Numbered from the stretch's first letter, positions 44,516 to 53,513 are shown. The stretch: 64,000 bases of DNA from Streptosporangium pseudovulgare (GCF_014648055.1 NZ_BMQJ01000006.1:62001-126000); one strand, 5' to 3'. Notes: generated by a model not told the origin, from the sequence alone. Numbers and translations: made by a program.

Positions 44516-45199
44516 GTGACGAACGTGGCTGAGCCGACCCAGAGAAGCCGAGGATCAGACAAGACTCGTGAAGTCATCGTCGAGACGGCCCTGCGGCTGT
44601 TCCGCGAGCGGGGATACGAGGCCACGACGATGCGGGCCATCGCCGCCGAGGCCGGTGTCTCGGTGGGGAACGCCTACTACTACTTCGCCTCCAAGGAGGC
44701 TCTCGTCCAGGCGTACTACGACCGGGCGCAGGCCGAGCACGAGACGGCGTGCGAGGAGATGTTGTGCCGGGAGAGCGCCTTCGCCGCGCGGCTGAGCGGT
44801 GTGCTGCGGGAGTGGGTACGGGTCTCCGAGCCGTATCACGAGTTCGCGGTGAAGTTCTTCAAGCACGCGGCCGAGCCGAACAATCCCCTCAACCCCTTCA
44901 GCGCCGAGACCTCGCCCGCCCGGGACTCCTCGATCGCCATCTATCGCAAGGTGGTGGAGGGTTCGGCCGAGCGCATGGACGCCGAGTTGCGGGCCGAGCT
45001 GCCCGAGCTGCTGTGGCTGCTGTCGATGGGAGTCGTGCTGTTCTGGGTGCATGACACGTCGGAGGGGTGCCGACGGACGTACCGGCTCATCGAGCTGGTC
45101 GTCCCGCTGGTGGACCGGCTGGTCGGGCTCTCCCACCTGCCGGGTCTGCGCGGCGTCGCGCGGGACTTCATCGCGGGGGTCCACGAACTCCGGACGTGA
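44516..45199 (+). CDS. TetR family transcriptional regulator
   Basis: A 227-residue regulator. HTH: REVIVETALRLFRERGYEATTMRAIAAEAGVSVGNAYYYFASKEALVQAYY. The ligand domain is helical (LSGVLREWVRVSEPYHEFAVKFFKHAAEP, RLIELVVPLVDRLVGLSHLPGLRGVARDFIAGVHELRT). Start GTG 44516 with weak ribosome site; GTG 44525 is an alternative. The final 34 bases of the gene are the first copy of a tandem repeat that runs on past the stop codon. No divergent target gene is obvious. Confidence 0.88.
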   Translation: MTNVAEPTQRSRGSDKTREVIVETALRLFRERGYEATTMRAIAAEAGVSVGNAYYYFASKEALVQAYYDRAQAEHETACEEMLCRESAFAARLSGVLREWVRVSEPYHEFAVKFFKHAAEPNNPLNPFSAETSPARDSSIAIYRKVVEGSAERMDAELRAELPELLWLLSMGVVLFWVHDTSEGCRRTYRLIELVVPLVDRLVGLSHLPGLRGVARDFIAGVHELRT

Positions 45200-45362
45200 C
45201 GCACCGCGGGGTCCACGGCCTTCGCGCGTGACCTCACCGCGGGGGTCCACGAACTCCGGACGCGACCTCCCCGCGGGATCCATGACCTTCGCCCGGGACT
45301 CAGTCGCGGGGTCCATGACCTTCGCGCGTGACCTCACCGCGGGGATTCGCGAACTCCGTGCG
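45163..45362 (+). repeat. 32-34-bp tandem repeats running out of a TetR gene
   Basis: Six degenerate units: 45163-45196 (last codons of the TetR gene), 45197-45228, 45229-45262, 45263-45295, 45296-45328, 45329-45362. Each has the form TGACCTCACCGCGGGGTCC, then ACGAACTCCG-like or ATGACCTTCG-like ends; two alternating half types are visible. Confidence 0.8.
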
Positions 45363-45446
45363 CGACGGCGGGCCCGAACCCGAGAATTTCGGTAATCAAT
45401 TCATTACCCTCGGTAGTTATTCTCATGACTACTCCGAGGGGGTCCC

Positions 45447-46220
45447 ATGGCCTGGGTAATCGTCCTGGTGGTCTCGACCACCGCCGTCACGCTCCTCACG
45501 CTCCTCACGCTTCGCCGGAGGGGCAGGCCGGACGAGGAGCGGGGGGCGACGTCGGTCGACTTCTCCGCCAACCTCGCCCTCGCCGTCTACCTTCTCGTGC
45601 TGGCCTACGCGGCGGTGCTCTGCCGCGACGCGATCTCCACCTCGCAGGCCGACGTCCAGGCGGAGGCGGAGACCCTGACCGAGATGTACTGGTCGGTGGC
45701 TCCGATCCCCGAGGCGGCGCAGATTCGGACCCAGATCCGCGAGTACTCGGCGCAGAGCGCCAACCTCGACTGGCCGCTGATGGCCGAGGGTGAGATGTCA
45801 CCCGTCCCGGCGAGGATCCTCGAGGACATGCGCGCCGCGACCCTCCGGCTCCGGCCGGTCGGGAAGGAGGCCGAGGACCTCCGCCAGGACGCGCTCCTCC
45901 GGGCCTCCGAGGTCGCCCACGCGCGCGCCGTGCGCGCCGACGACGCCGAGGGCGGCCTGGAGAGCATCTTCGTGATCTCAATGATCATCTCTGGGGCGCT
46001 GGTCATCGCGCTGCCCTGGACGCTCGGGATGAAGCCCACGCGCCAGTCCGTGATCAGCGACGCCGTGCGGGTGGGCGTGGTGGTCATCGGCATCGGCTTC
46101 ATCATGCTGATCAGTCATCCCTTCACCGGGATCGGCGCGGTCGGGCCCGACGCCCTGCGGGCCGCCCAGCATCAGTACGACCGGATCGACGGACAGTTCC
46201 CGCAGCCCTCCCAGGGCTGA
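45447..46220 (+). CDS. DUF4239 family membrane protein
   Basis: A 257-residue membrane protein with four helices in the bestrophin-like DUF4239 pattern: MAWVIVLVVSTTAVTLLTLLTL, LALAVYLLVLAYAAVL, then a soluble central part (ISTSQADVQAEAETLTEMYWSVAPIPEAAQIRTQIREYS) and two C-terminal helices (FVISMIISGALVIALPWTLG and VRVGVVVIGIGFIMLISHPFTG). HPFTG near the end is typical of the family. Function unknown; channel-like activity is only speculation. Confidence 0.75.
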   Translation: MAWVIVLVVSTTAVTLLTLLTLRRRGRPDEERGATSVDFSANLALAVYLLVLAYAAVLCRDAISTSQADVQAEAETLTEMYWSVAPIPEAAQIRTQIREYSAQSANLDWPLMAEGEMSPVPARILEDMRAATLRLRPVGKEAEDLRQDALLRASEVAHARAVRADDAEGGLESIFVISMIISGALVIALPWTLGMKPTRQSVISDAVRVGVVVIGIGFIMLISHPFTGIGAVGPDALRAAQHQYDRIDGQFPQPSQG

Positions 46221-46300
46221 GCGGGAGGCGGCGTCCGGGCCCGCCACCGGGGTCACGGCCCCGGCGGCGGGCTGTTCCGCCGGTCGTCCCCGGTGCCCGC

Positions 46301-47266
46301 TCAGCGGCGGGCCCGGCTCTTCAGCGCGGCGGCGGCGCTCACCGAGATCACGGCGGTGAAGACGACCAGGATGACCAGTTTGCGGTCGGTGCCCCGGCGC
46401 CGGTCGGCGAAGCGGTCCAGCACCATCGGCCTGCGCGCGGCGAGGGGCGCGAAGGAGGGTACGGCCGGCCGGGGCGTGGCGGACGGCGACGGGGTGGGCT
46501 CGGGAGCCTTCGGCGGGACGGCCGCCTGGCGGAAGCGCGCGGACGGCTCGGACGGCGCGGACGGCTCGGCCGGCCGGTGTTCGGGTCGCCGCGGCGGATG
46601 GGAGGGGGGCGGAGCGGGGGGCGGCGTCTCAGGGGGCTCTGGAGGCTCCGGAACGGCGGGCACCACCGGTGCCGTCGGGGCCGGGGCGGTTGGCGCCGGG
46701 GGCGCGGGCTCCGGAGCCGGGGAGGGCGCCTCGGAGGGGCGTGCCGGGCTCGGAGCGGGTTGCTCCGGGACGACGGCCGGGGGGCAGTGCTGCGGACACA
46801 CCTCGCACGTCCCCAGGCGCACGCCCAGGATCACCTCCACGAGGCCCGGCCCCGCACCGGTCCACGACGGACCGCCCGGACCGTTCACCCCGCCCGGCCC
46901 GTCCACGGAGCCCCGATCGACCGTGCCGTTCCGGCCGTCCACGTCCTCCCCGCCGTGCGGGCCGCCCGGATCGTGCGAACGGCCCGAGCCGTCCGAGCCG
47001 CCCAGACCGCTCAGGCCGTTCCCGCCGTTCGCTTCGCGCGTGCCGTCCAGGCCGTCCGGAGCGCCCCGCCCCGGAACGCCCAGTCGCACGGCGGCGGCCA
47101 CGCAGTGCGGCCGTACGCCGGCACCGGGCAGGCCGCCCGACCGCACGCCGGTGGTGGCCGCGTCACCGGCCCCGGCCGGCGCGAGGGCCGCCAGGCAGGC
47201 CGCCGCGGCCACCGAGACCGCCGCCCGCGGCCCGCGTCCTTGTCTTCCGTGCCGCTTCATCGTCAC
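46301..47266 (-). CDS. Wall-associated low-complexity protein with C-terminal anchor helix
   Basis: A 321-residue exported protein: signal peptide (AAVSVAAAACLAALAPAGAGDA), a Gly/Asp-rich segment (SGLGGSDGSGRSHDPGGPHGG), a short Cys-containing stretch (LGTCEVCPQHCPP), about 100 residues of Pro/Ala/Glu repeats, and a C-terminal helix LVILVVFTAVISVSAAAAL followed by KSRARR. This is the layout of a surface protein held by a membrane tail with a positive end. GTG 47266 or ATG 47260 may be the start. The palindrome AGAACGTTCT lies just upstream. No enzymatic domain seen. Confidence 0.6.
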   Translation of the reverse strand: MTMKRHGRQGRGPRAAVSVAAAACLAALAPAGAGDAATTGVRSGGLPGAGVRPHCVAAAVRLGVPGRGAPDGLDGTREANGGNGLSGLGGSDGSGRSHDPGGPHGGEDVDGRNGTVDRGSVDGPGGVNGPGGPSWTGAGPGLVEVILGVRLGTCEVCPQHCPPAVVPEQPAPSPARPSEAPSPAPEPAPPAPTAPAPTAPVVPAVPEPPEPPETPPPAPPPSHPPRRPEHRPAEPSAPSEPSARFRQAAVPPKAPEPTPSPSATPRPAVPSFAPLAARRPMVLDRFADRRRGTDRKLVILVVFTAVISVSAAAALKSRARR

Positions 47267-47437
47267 CAGAACGTTCTAACATCTCACTCAGTGTCACGGA
47301 GGGGTAAACGGCCACCCCGGGAAGATCTTCTCGGGGTGCCGGCCGTACGGCTGTGGCGGGCGGGTGGTTGACGGGGTCCGGGGCCGATGCGGCAAGCTGT
47401 TTCAGAACATCATTCTAGTAATCGCGGAGGCGGCATG

Positions 47438-48406
47438 ATGGCCACGGGCGCACGCTGGGGAATGACGCTCCCCTTCTCGGACCGCACACTCGCCGGATCG
47501 CGGGAGCTGGTGGCCGAGCTGCCCGAGCTCGGCTACACCGACGTCTGGTCCGCCGAGGTGAACGGCGCCGACGGCTTCGTGCCGCTGGCGCTGACCGCCG
47601 AGTGGGCCCCCGGCGTACGGCTCGGCAGCGCGATCGTCCCCGCCTCCACGCGCGGGCCCGGCCTGCTGGCCATGTCGGCCGCCACGCTCGCCGACCTCGC
47701 CCCGGGGCGGTTCGTCCTGGGCATCGGGGCCTCCTCCCCCGTCATCGTCGAGGGCTGGAACGCCAGGGAGTTCGTGAAGCCGTTCGCCAGGACGAGAGAC
47801 ACGCTCCGCTTCCTGAAGGCGGCGCTGTCCGGCGAGAAGGTCACCGAGCGGTACGAGACGTTCGCGGTCCGGGGCTTCCGGCTGGAGCGCGCCCCCGAGA
47901 CGCCGCCGAAGATCGTTCTCGCCGCGCTGCGGCCCCGCATGCTTCATCTGGCCGCCACCGAGGCCGACGGCGCGATCACGAACTGGCTCTCGCCCCAGGA
48001 CGTCCGGAAGGTCAGGGCGGAGATCGGCCCGGACGTCGAGTTGATCGCCCGGTTGTTCGTATGCGTCAGCGAGGACGCCGCCCGGGTGCGCGAGCTCGCC
48101 CGCCGCATGCTCGCCGGATACCTGACCGTCCCGGCCTACGCGGCGTTCCACGAATGGCTGGGGCGTGGCGAGACGCTGCGCCCGATGCGCGAGGCGTGGG
48201 CGGCCGGCGACCGGAAGGCGGCGTTGCGCGCCATCCCGGACGAGCTCGTGGACGCGCTCGTGGTGCACGGTGACGCGGCGACGTGCCGGGCGAGGATCCG
48301 CGAGTACGTGGAGAACGGGCTCACCACCCCGGTGCTCGCGCCGATCCCGGTGGGCGAGGTCCCGCTGGAGCGGGCCGTACGGGATCTCGCGCCGGTCGAG
48401 GACTGA
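47438..48406 (+). CDS. LLM class F420-dependent oxidoreductase
   Basis: A luciferase-like TIM-barrel flavin/F420 enzyme (322 aa). Motifs: ELGYTDVWSAEVNGADGFVPLALTAEWAPGVRLGSAIVPASTRGPGLLAMSAATLADLAPGRFVLGIGASSPVIVEGWN, and PPKIVLAALRPRMLHLAATEADGAITNWLSPQDV. The group uses F420 in actinomycetes. ATG 47438 is 7 bases after GGAGG (ATG 47435 is only 4). Substrate unknown. Confidence 0.9.
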   Translation: MATGARWGMTLPFSDRTLAGSRELVAELPELGYTDVWSAEVNGADGFVPLALTAEWAPGVRLGSAIVPASTRGPGLLAMSAATLADLAPGRFVLGIGASSPVIVEGWNAREFVKPFARTRDTLRFLKAALSGEKVTERYETFAVRGFRLERAPETPPKIVLAALRPRMLHLAATEADGAITNWLSPQDVRKVRAEIGPDVELIARLFVCVSEDAARVRELARRMLAGYLTVPAYAAFHEWLGRGETLRPMREAWAAGDRKAALRAIPDELVDALVVHGDAATCRARIREYVENGLTTPVLAPIPVGEVPLERAVRDLAPVED

Positions 48407-48607
48407 CGGGACGGCGTGGGGTCTCCGCCATGGAAGCGGAGGCGGAAGCGAGGGCCGGGACACCGGAGCCGGGGAGCCGGAGAGCCGGGGATCCGCGTGC
48501 GGGACGGTGCCCGCGTGGGAACCGGCCGGAGCGATTACGCGTTATATCGTGTGGCGGCCGGGTAGGGGACCCCCGCCAGACGAGCGTGCTTCCGAGGAGG
48601 TTCCCCC

Positions 48608-48982
48608 ATGGCGAAGGCAGCGCGTGCGGCACAGGCGTGGCGGGTCTACAGGCAGGTGTCCGGGCCGGGTTCCCCCGGCTTCGCCACCCGCCTGCGCGCC
48701 GTGCCGAAGATGGTCGGCGCGGTCATGCGCGGTCAGTACCCCGGCATGACCAAGGGCAAGCTGGCGATGCTGGGCCTCGGCGTCGTCTACATCATCTCCC
48801 CCATAGACGTCATCCCGGACTTCCTGGCGCTCATCGGGGTCGCCGACGACTTCGGTGTCTTCCTGTGGCTGATGGGCTCCCTGCTCGGCGAGAGCGGCCG
48901 CTACGTCGACTGGGAGCGGCACGGCGGGGTCAGGGCCTTCCCGTCCGCGGCGGGCCCGTTCCCGCACGGGCGGCGCGGCTGA
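48608..48982 (+). CDS. DUF1232 (YkvA) family protein
   Basis: A 124-residue protein with one conserved hydrophobic segment: TKGKLAMLGLGVVYIISPIDVIPDFLALIGVADDFGVFLWLMGSLLGE. The SPIDVIPDFL...G..DD motif is the DUF1232 signature. ATG after GAGGAGG. Function unknown; likely membrane-associated. Confidence 0.88.
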   Translation: MAKAARAAQAWRVYRQVSGPGSPGFATRLRAVPKMVGAVMRGQYPGMTKGKLAMLGLGVVYIISPIDVIPDFLALIGVADDFGVFLWLMGSLLGESGRYVDWERHGGVRAFPSAAGPFPHGRRG

Positions 48983-49052
48983 GCCGCGCCGCGGCGGGAA
49001 ACCGGCCGGGCGACCGCGGCGGGCGGGCCTGGGCGACCCCGGTGAGCGGGAG

Positions 49053-49090
49053 GATCCACGAAGCGGATCCCGGGTCCTGCTTCGTGGATC
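49053..49090. terminator. 12-bp hairpin between convergent genes
   Basis: GATCCACGAAGC (49053-49064) pairs perfectly with GCTTCGTGGATC (49079-49090). Flanked by repeats of GGGCGACCGCGGCGGGCGG (around 49008 and 49098). A bidirectional terminator between the DUF1232 and amidohydrolase genes. Confidence 0.7.
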
Positions 49091-49133
49091 TCCGTCTGGG
49101 CGACCGCGGCGGGCGGGGCGACCCGCGGAGCGG

Positions 49134-50330
49134 CTAGAGCTGCTCCATCCTGAGCCAGGCCCGCGAGGGCAGCGGGTGGCCGAACAGGCGGGCGGCGTTG
49201 CCGTAAGCCACCCGGGCGATGTCGGCGGGCGGTAGCCTGCCCAGACTCGTCGCGACGGCCTGCTGGGTGTCGGGCCAGGTGGAGTCGGAGTGCGGGTAAC
49301 CGCTCTCCAGCAGCACGTGCTCCAGGCCCACGGCGAGGCGCACGCCCGACAGGGCGTGGTCGTTGAGCGTGCCGAAGTAGAAGTTGCGGCGCAGCACCTC
49401 GCTGGGCTTCAGGCCGCCCTCCCACTGCGCCTCGCCCGCCACCGGGTGGTCCAGCGCGTAGTCGGCCCGCTCGGCGAGCATGGGCAGCCAGCCCACGCCG
49501 CCCTCCACGATCAGGATGCGCAGGGCCGGGAATCGCAGCGGGACGCCCGACCAGAGCCAGTCGGCGCAGGCGAACATGGCGCTGGCCGGCATCAGCGTGG
49601 TGATCGCCTCGATGGGGGTGTCCGGGGACGGCACCGGGGTCCACGAGCCGGCCCCGGCGTGCAGGCAGACGACGGTGCCGGTCTCCTCGCACGCCTGGAA
49701 GAACGGGTCCCAGTGGTCGCTGTGGATGGACGGCAGGCGCAGCCGGGTGGGGAACTCGGGGAAGAGCACCGCCTTGAAACCGCGGGCCGCGTTGTCGCGG
49801 ACCTCCTTGGCGGCGATCTCGGGATCGGCCAGCCAGGGAAGCTGCAGGGCGATGATCCGCTCGGGGTAGGTGCCCGCCCAGACCTCCACGTGCCAGTCGT
49901 TCCAGGCCCGCGTGACGGCCAGGCCCAGCTCCTGGTCGCGGGTCTTGGCGAAGAGCATCCCGGACTGCAGGGCCAGCATGCCGGGGAAGCACAGCGACGC
50001 CCAGACCCCGGCGCGGTCCATGTCGTCGATCCTGGCCTCGATGTCGTGGCAACCCGGTCGCATGTGCTCGAAGCGCACCGGGTCGAGCGTCCACTGCTCC
50101 CGGGGCAGGCCGGCGCCCACGTCGAGACCCGCGCACGGGTAGGTCGCGCCGCCGTACCTCCAGACCTGGTGTCCCGCCTCGGTCTCCACGACCTTGGGGG
50201 CGAGGTCGGCGTATTTACCGGGGAGCCGGCCCTCGAACATGTCCGGCGGCTCGATCAGATGGTCGTCGACCGAAATGATCACATAGTCCCGCCGCCTGGG
50301 CTCGGGGTCGGGGAGCAGCGGCGTCGTCAC
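49134..50330 (-). CDS. Amidohydrolase family protein (Amidohydro_2)
   Basis: A TIM-barrel metal-dependent hydrolase or decarboxylase (398 aa). N-terminal DYVIISVDDHLIEPPDMFEGRLP carries the DxHxxEP metal site variant; later come GVWASLCFPGML, RGFKAVLFPEFP, VVCLHAGAGSW and LLESGYPHSDSTWPDT with the last His/Asp. This is the ACMSD-like branch common in actinomycetes, often on aromatic or hydroxyacid substrates. Start ATG 50330. No partner genes in the same direction, so pathway unclear. Confidence 0.88.
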   Translation of the reverse strand: MTTPLLPDPEPRRRDYVIISVDDHLIEPPDMFEGRLPGKYADLAPKVVETEAGHQVWRYGGATYPCAGLDVGAGLPREQWTLDPVRFEHMRPGCHDIEARIDDMDRAGVWASLCFPGMLALQSGMLFAKTRDQELGLAVTRAWNDWHVEVWAGTYPERIIALQLPWLADPEIAAKEVRDNAARGFKAVLFPEFPTRLRLPSIHSDHWDPFFQACEETGTVVCLHAGAGSWTPVPSPDTPIEAITTLMPASAMFACADWLWSGVPLRFPALRILIVEGGVGWLPMLAERADYALDHPVAGEAQWEGGLKPSEVLRRNFYFGTLNDHALSGVRLAVGLEHVLLESGYPHSDSTWPDTQQAVATSLGRLPPADIARVAYGNAARLFGHPLPSRAWLRMEQL

Positions 50331-51067
50331 GCGGTAAACCGTACGTCCCCGTCATAACACTGGACAAGCCAGAGGGTCACGGTTTGACGCGCGTAGTCCG
50401 GAAGCCCGCGCCGGGGCCATGACCTCGCGACTTCGGCGGGCGGCATGTGAGGTCACCGGCCGGCGCGGCGGGGCTTTCGGCCGGTGCCGCCCCCCGGGCC
50501 CGAGGCCGCCGTCAGGGGGATGGCGACGGCCCCGGGAGGGCGGGCCCGCCGATGAGGGTGCCACTCGTGGCGGGCCCTTGAGAAATGCCCCTACCCGTAG
50601 ATCGCCGGGATAACGGTATTTCCTGAAAAAGATCCATTCTGGAGTTAAAGGCGGAAAAGACCAGTGGGGTCAAGGGAAACGGCGACCGTCCGGGGGTCCG
50701 GCCGGAGCGGGGTGAGCCGCCGGGCCGGACGGAGGGAACGGCGACCGGCCGACGCAGGGAACGGCGACCGTCCGGGGGTCCGGCCGGAGCGGGGTGAGCC
50801 ACCGGGCCGGACAGAGGGAACGGCGACCGGCCGACGCAGGGAACGGCGACCGTCCGGGGGTCCGGCCGGAGCGGGGTGAGCCGCCGGACCGGACGGAGGG
50901 AACGGCGATCGGCCGGCGGGGCGAGCCGGCGGGGCCGGAACGGGATGGAACAGGGCGGTACAGGACGGTACAGGACGAGGCGGGGTGGGACGAGGCGGGG
51001 CGGAGGGGGTGGCACGGGTCCGCCGGCCGTAACCTGTCCGGCGGGTCCGAGGGCGCGAGGGGGCGGC
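50331..51067. other. Intergenic region dominated by repeats
   Basis: No gene is supported in 737 bases. It holds an 82-bp tandem repeat (own entry), then a purine-rich stretch of GGTACAGGAC and GACGAGGCGGGG copies near 50960-51010. Open frames here are made of repeats. Confidence 0.6.
50681..50926. repeat. 82-bp tandem repeat, three copies
   Basis: Copies begin at 50681, 50763 and 50845 (GGCGACCGTCCGGGGGTCCG). They differ at very few positions. Each unit carries a second, related GGAACGGCGACCGGCC half. No spacers of constant length or unrelated sequence, so this is not CRISPR. Confidence 0.85.
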
Positions 51068-51760
51068 ATGCCGACGGTGGTTCCGGCGCGGGGCGGTCTG
51101 GAGTACGGCGCGCGACTGGCGCTGCTGTTCGTCCTCACGCTGTCCTTCGTCGTCATCCTGGCCGACCAGGACCTGCCGCGCCGCGACGCCGAGGAGCTCA
51201 TCGCGGACCTGCGGGCGGGGAGGGTCACCACGGTCGTCTACGACCGCGACTGGCCCGCCTACGGCACCCTGACGTGGTCACGCGGCCCGCTGTCCTGGAC
51301 CCAGGCCGCCCACCGCCAGCCGGACGACGTCTGGGACCACCGGACCGGCGAACTGGTCCGCCCGGCCCTGGAGCGCCGCCAGGGCGCGTTCCTGGCCCGG
51401 GTGCGCGCCGCCGCGGACCCGTCGGTGGAGATCGTGCCGGGCGGGCCCTCGTGGTTCCGGGTGGGCTCGCCGGCCTACGCGCGGTGGTGGCCGCCGTTCG
51501 CGCCGGTCGCGGTGGCGGCCGAGGTGCTGGTGTGGATGATGATGCTCACCCGCCGCGACCACCGTTTCGCCGGCCGTCGGGCGTGGTTCTGGATCCTGCT
51601 GGCCGGGGGCTCACCGCTGTACGCGCTGCTGGAGCCGTACCCGCTGTGGCGCCGGCCGTACGAGGCGCTGCCCGCGCCCGCCAGGCTCGGCGGCCCCGCG
51701 GCGTTCGCCCTCGCCGTGACCGCCATGCTCGCCCTGACGATGCTGGGCACCCCCGCCTGA
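51068..51760 (+). CDS. Membrane protein of unknown function, paralogue 1
   Basis: A 230-residue protein: N-terminal helix (ARLALLFVLTLSFVVILAD), a soluble region with DAEELIADLRAGRVTTVVYDRDWPAYGTLTWSRGPLSWTQA, and three more helices (VAVAAEVLVWMMML; RRAWFWILLAGGSPLYALLEP; FALAVTAMLALTML). Parallel sequence to the next gene (RAGRVTTVVY vs AAGRVSAVLY; WSRGPLSW vs WSEGPLVW; LLEPYPLWRR vs LLEPRPLWYR). ATG after AGGGGG. No known family recognised. Confidence 0.75.
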   Translation: MPTVVPARGGLEYGARLALLFVLTLSFVVILADQDLPRRDAEELIADLRAGRVTTVVYDRDWPAYGTLTWSRGPLSWTQAAHRQPDDVWDHRTGELVRPALERRQGAFLARVRAAADPSVEIVPGGPSWFRVGSPAYARWWPPFAPVAVAAEVLVWMMMLTRRDHRFAGRRAWFWILLAGGSPLYALLEPYPLWRRPYEALPAPARLGGPAAFALAVTAMLALTMLGTPA

Positions 51761-51807
51761 CCGTCTTCCGCCTTCCGCCGGACGGGCCGCCGAGGTAGGA
51801 AAGAGGG

Positions 51808-52512
51808 ATGACCCCCTTCCCCGCCGGGGTGCGGGAGGGCTGGCGGATCGCCGGCCTGGTCGTCCGGATCGTGCTGCTGGCCGTCCTCCTCGCGGGCGCG
51901 CTGGTCGCGGCGCTGAGTTCCGCGCCCACCGCGCGGACCCGGGCCGAGTTCCGCGCCGCCGTGGCCGCGGGTCGGGTGTCGGCCGTCCTGTACCGGGAGC
52001 ACGGCGACCTGGTCCAGGAGGTCAGGTGGTCCGAGGGGCCCCTCGTCTGGCATCGGGTCGGGGACCCGCCGGTCCATCGCGGCAGGCCGGGGTACACCGC
52101 CGCCGAGTTCTGGGCAGAGATCTCCAGGGTGCCCCGGAAGGCGGTGTCCTCCTTCGGCGACCGGAGCGACCCGTCGGGATTCGTCCCCGACTGGCCGTTC
52201 CGGGTCCTGCGGTACGGCGGCGTCCCCTGGGTCGCGTTCGCCTGGGGGATCGCCTTTCTGATCATGCTCGGCTCGACGCCCCGGCTGGGCAGCCGGTGGG
52301 CGTGGATCTGGCTGTTCACCGTGGGGCAGGTCGGCGCGATCGGCTTCCTGCTGCTGGAGCCCCGGCCGCTGTGGTATCGGGCCGATCGGCAGCCCGCCCC
52401 GGTGGTGAGGATGAACGGCGGGCAGGGTTGCCTGATGTCGGTCGGCCTGGCGATCGCCGCCGTGTTCACCGCGATGGGCGTCGGCCTGCTGGCCAGGCTG
52501 CTGCTGGACTAG
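51808..52512 (+). CDS. Membrane protein of unknown function, paralogue 2
   Basis: A 234-residue protein with the same plan: one helix (IAGLVVRIVLLAVLLAGALVAAL), outer part with TRAEFRAAVAAGRVSAVLYREHGDLVQEVRWSEGPLVWHRV, then three helices (WVAFAWGIAFLIMLG; RWAWIWLFTVGQVGAIGFLLLEP; MSVGLAIAAVFTAMGVGLLARLLL). It has extra residues in the middle. Located 47 bases after paralogue 1 in the same direction, so one operon is likely. Confidence 0.75.
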   Translation: MTPFPAGVREGWRIAGLVVRIVLLAVLLAGALVAALSSAPTARTRAEFRAAVAAGRVSAVLYREHGDLVQEVRWSEGPLVWHRVGDPPVHRGRPGYTAAEFWAEISRVPRKAVSSFGDRSDPSGFVPDWPFRVLRYGGVPWVAFAWGIAFLIMLGSTPRLGSRWAWIWLFTVGQVGAIGFLLLEPRPLWYRADRQPAPVVRMNGGQGCLMSVGLAIAAVFTAMGVGLLARLLLD

Positions 52513-52703
52513 GTTCCGCCCGGCGGGTCTCCGCCGTGGCGAGGACCGGCCGGGCGGCCTTTCGGCGGGGGCGGCTTCCCCGGTCGCGGAGACCGCGCAC
52601 GGCCCGGACGTGCCGCAGGGCGGCTTCCCCGCCGTGCTCGCCCGGCGGGAGCCGGTCGGCGTCGGTGGGGCGTCGGTGGGGCGTCGGTGGGCGTGGGGAC
52701 CGG

Positions 52704-53513
52704 TCAGGCGTCGATCGGCTCGGTGGGCTCCTTCGTGTCCCGCTTCGATCCGTCCTCCGCCTGGCCGGCCCGGATGTCGGCGGCCTCGCGGCGGATCAGC
52801 AGGATCCAGCCGCCGATCGCGACGGCGATGAAGAGCCACCACTGCACGCCGTACGCGAGGTTGAGCCCGCCGCCCTCGCCGACGTCCGGCTCGGGCACCG
52901 GGACGGGCGCGGCGGCGGCCTGAGGCGACTGGGAGGTCAGCTCCACGAACCCGCCGTAGAGCCGGTACGGCAGGCCGCCGCCGATCCGTCCGGTGTCGAT
53001 CAGCATGACCTGGCCCGGGGGAAGGCCGGGCCGGTCCTTGATGCCGCTGGTGTCCTCGGTCTCGGCGGGGCGCAGCCGGCCGGTGACGGTCACCCGGCCA
53101 GGGGCCGGGGCGGGGACGTCGGGCACGGCGTCGGCCGACGCGCCCGCCTTGACCCAGCCGCGGTTCACCAGCACGGCCTGGCCGTCGCCGGTGACCAGCG
53201 GGGTGAGGACGTAGAAGCCGAGCACGCCCTCCTGGGGACGGCGGCGCACCAGGAGCTGGTGGGCCGCGTCGAACGTCCCCGCGGCCGTGACGGTGCGGTA
53301 CTTGTCCTGGACGCGCACGGTGCCGCCGGGCGTGGTCAGCCGGTCCACGGGCACCGGGGCGGCCGCCAGGTTGGCGGTGGCCTGGTGGCTGGTGAAGGAC
53401 CGTTCCTCGTAACGCCCGAACTGCCATCGGCCCAGGAACACGAAGGCGGGTATGACCAGCAGCACCACCACGTGCAAGGAGATCCAGCGAGGGGTCAGAA
53501 GAAACCGGTACAC
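52704..53513 (-). CDS. SURF1 family protein (cytochrome oxidase biogenesis)
   Basis: Inner-membrane protein assisting haem a insertion into cytochrome oxidase (269 aa). Two terminal helices: VYRFLLTPRWISLHVVVLLVIPAFVFLGRWQFGR and VQWWLFIAVAIGGWILLIRREA. The outer domain holds VTAAGTFDAAHQLLVRRRPQEGVLGFYVLTPLVTGDGQAVLVNRGWV and YRLYGGFVELTSQ, the SURF1 signature. GTG at 53513 gives the usual actinobacterial N-terminus. Stands alone, divergent from a TetR gene. Confidence 0.92.
   Translation of the reverse strand: MYRFLLTPRWISLHVVVLLVIPAFVFLGRWQFGRYEERSFTSHQATANLAAAPVPVDRLTTPGGTVRVQDKYRTVTAAGTFDAAHQLLVRRRPQEGVLGFYVLTPLVTGDGQAVLVNRGWVKAGASADAVPDVPAPAPGRVTVTGRLRPAETEDTSGIKDRPGLPPGQVMLIDTGRIGGGLPYRLYGGFVELTSQSPQAAAAPVPVPEPDVGEGGGLNLAYGVQWWLFIAVAIGGWILLIRREAADIRAGQAEDGSKRDTKEPTEPIDA

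Noticed and set aside
50681-50926. CRISPR array
   Set aside because: 82-bp direct repeats without unique spacers and no cas genes.
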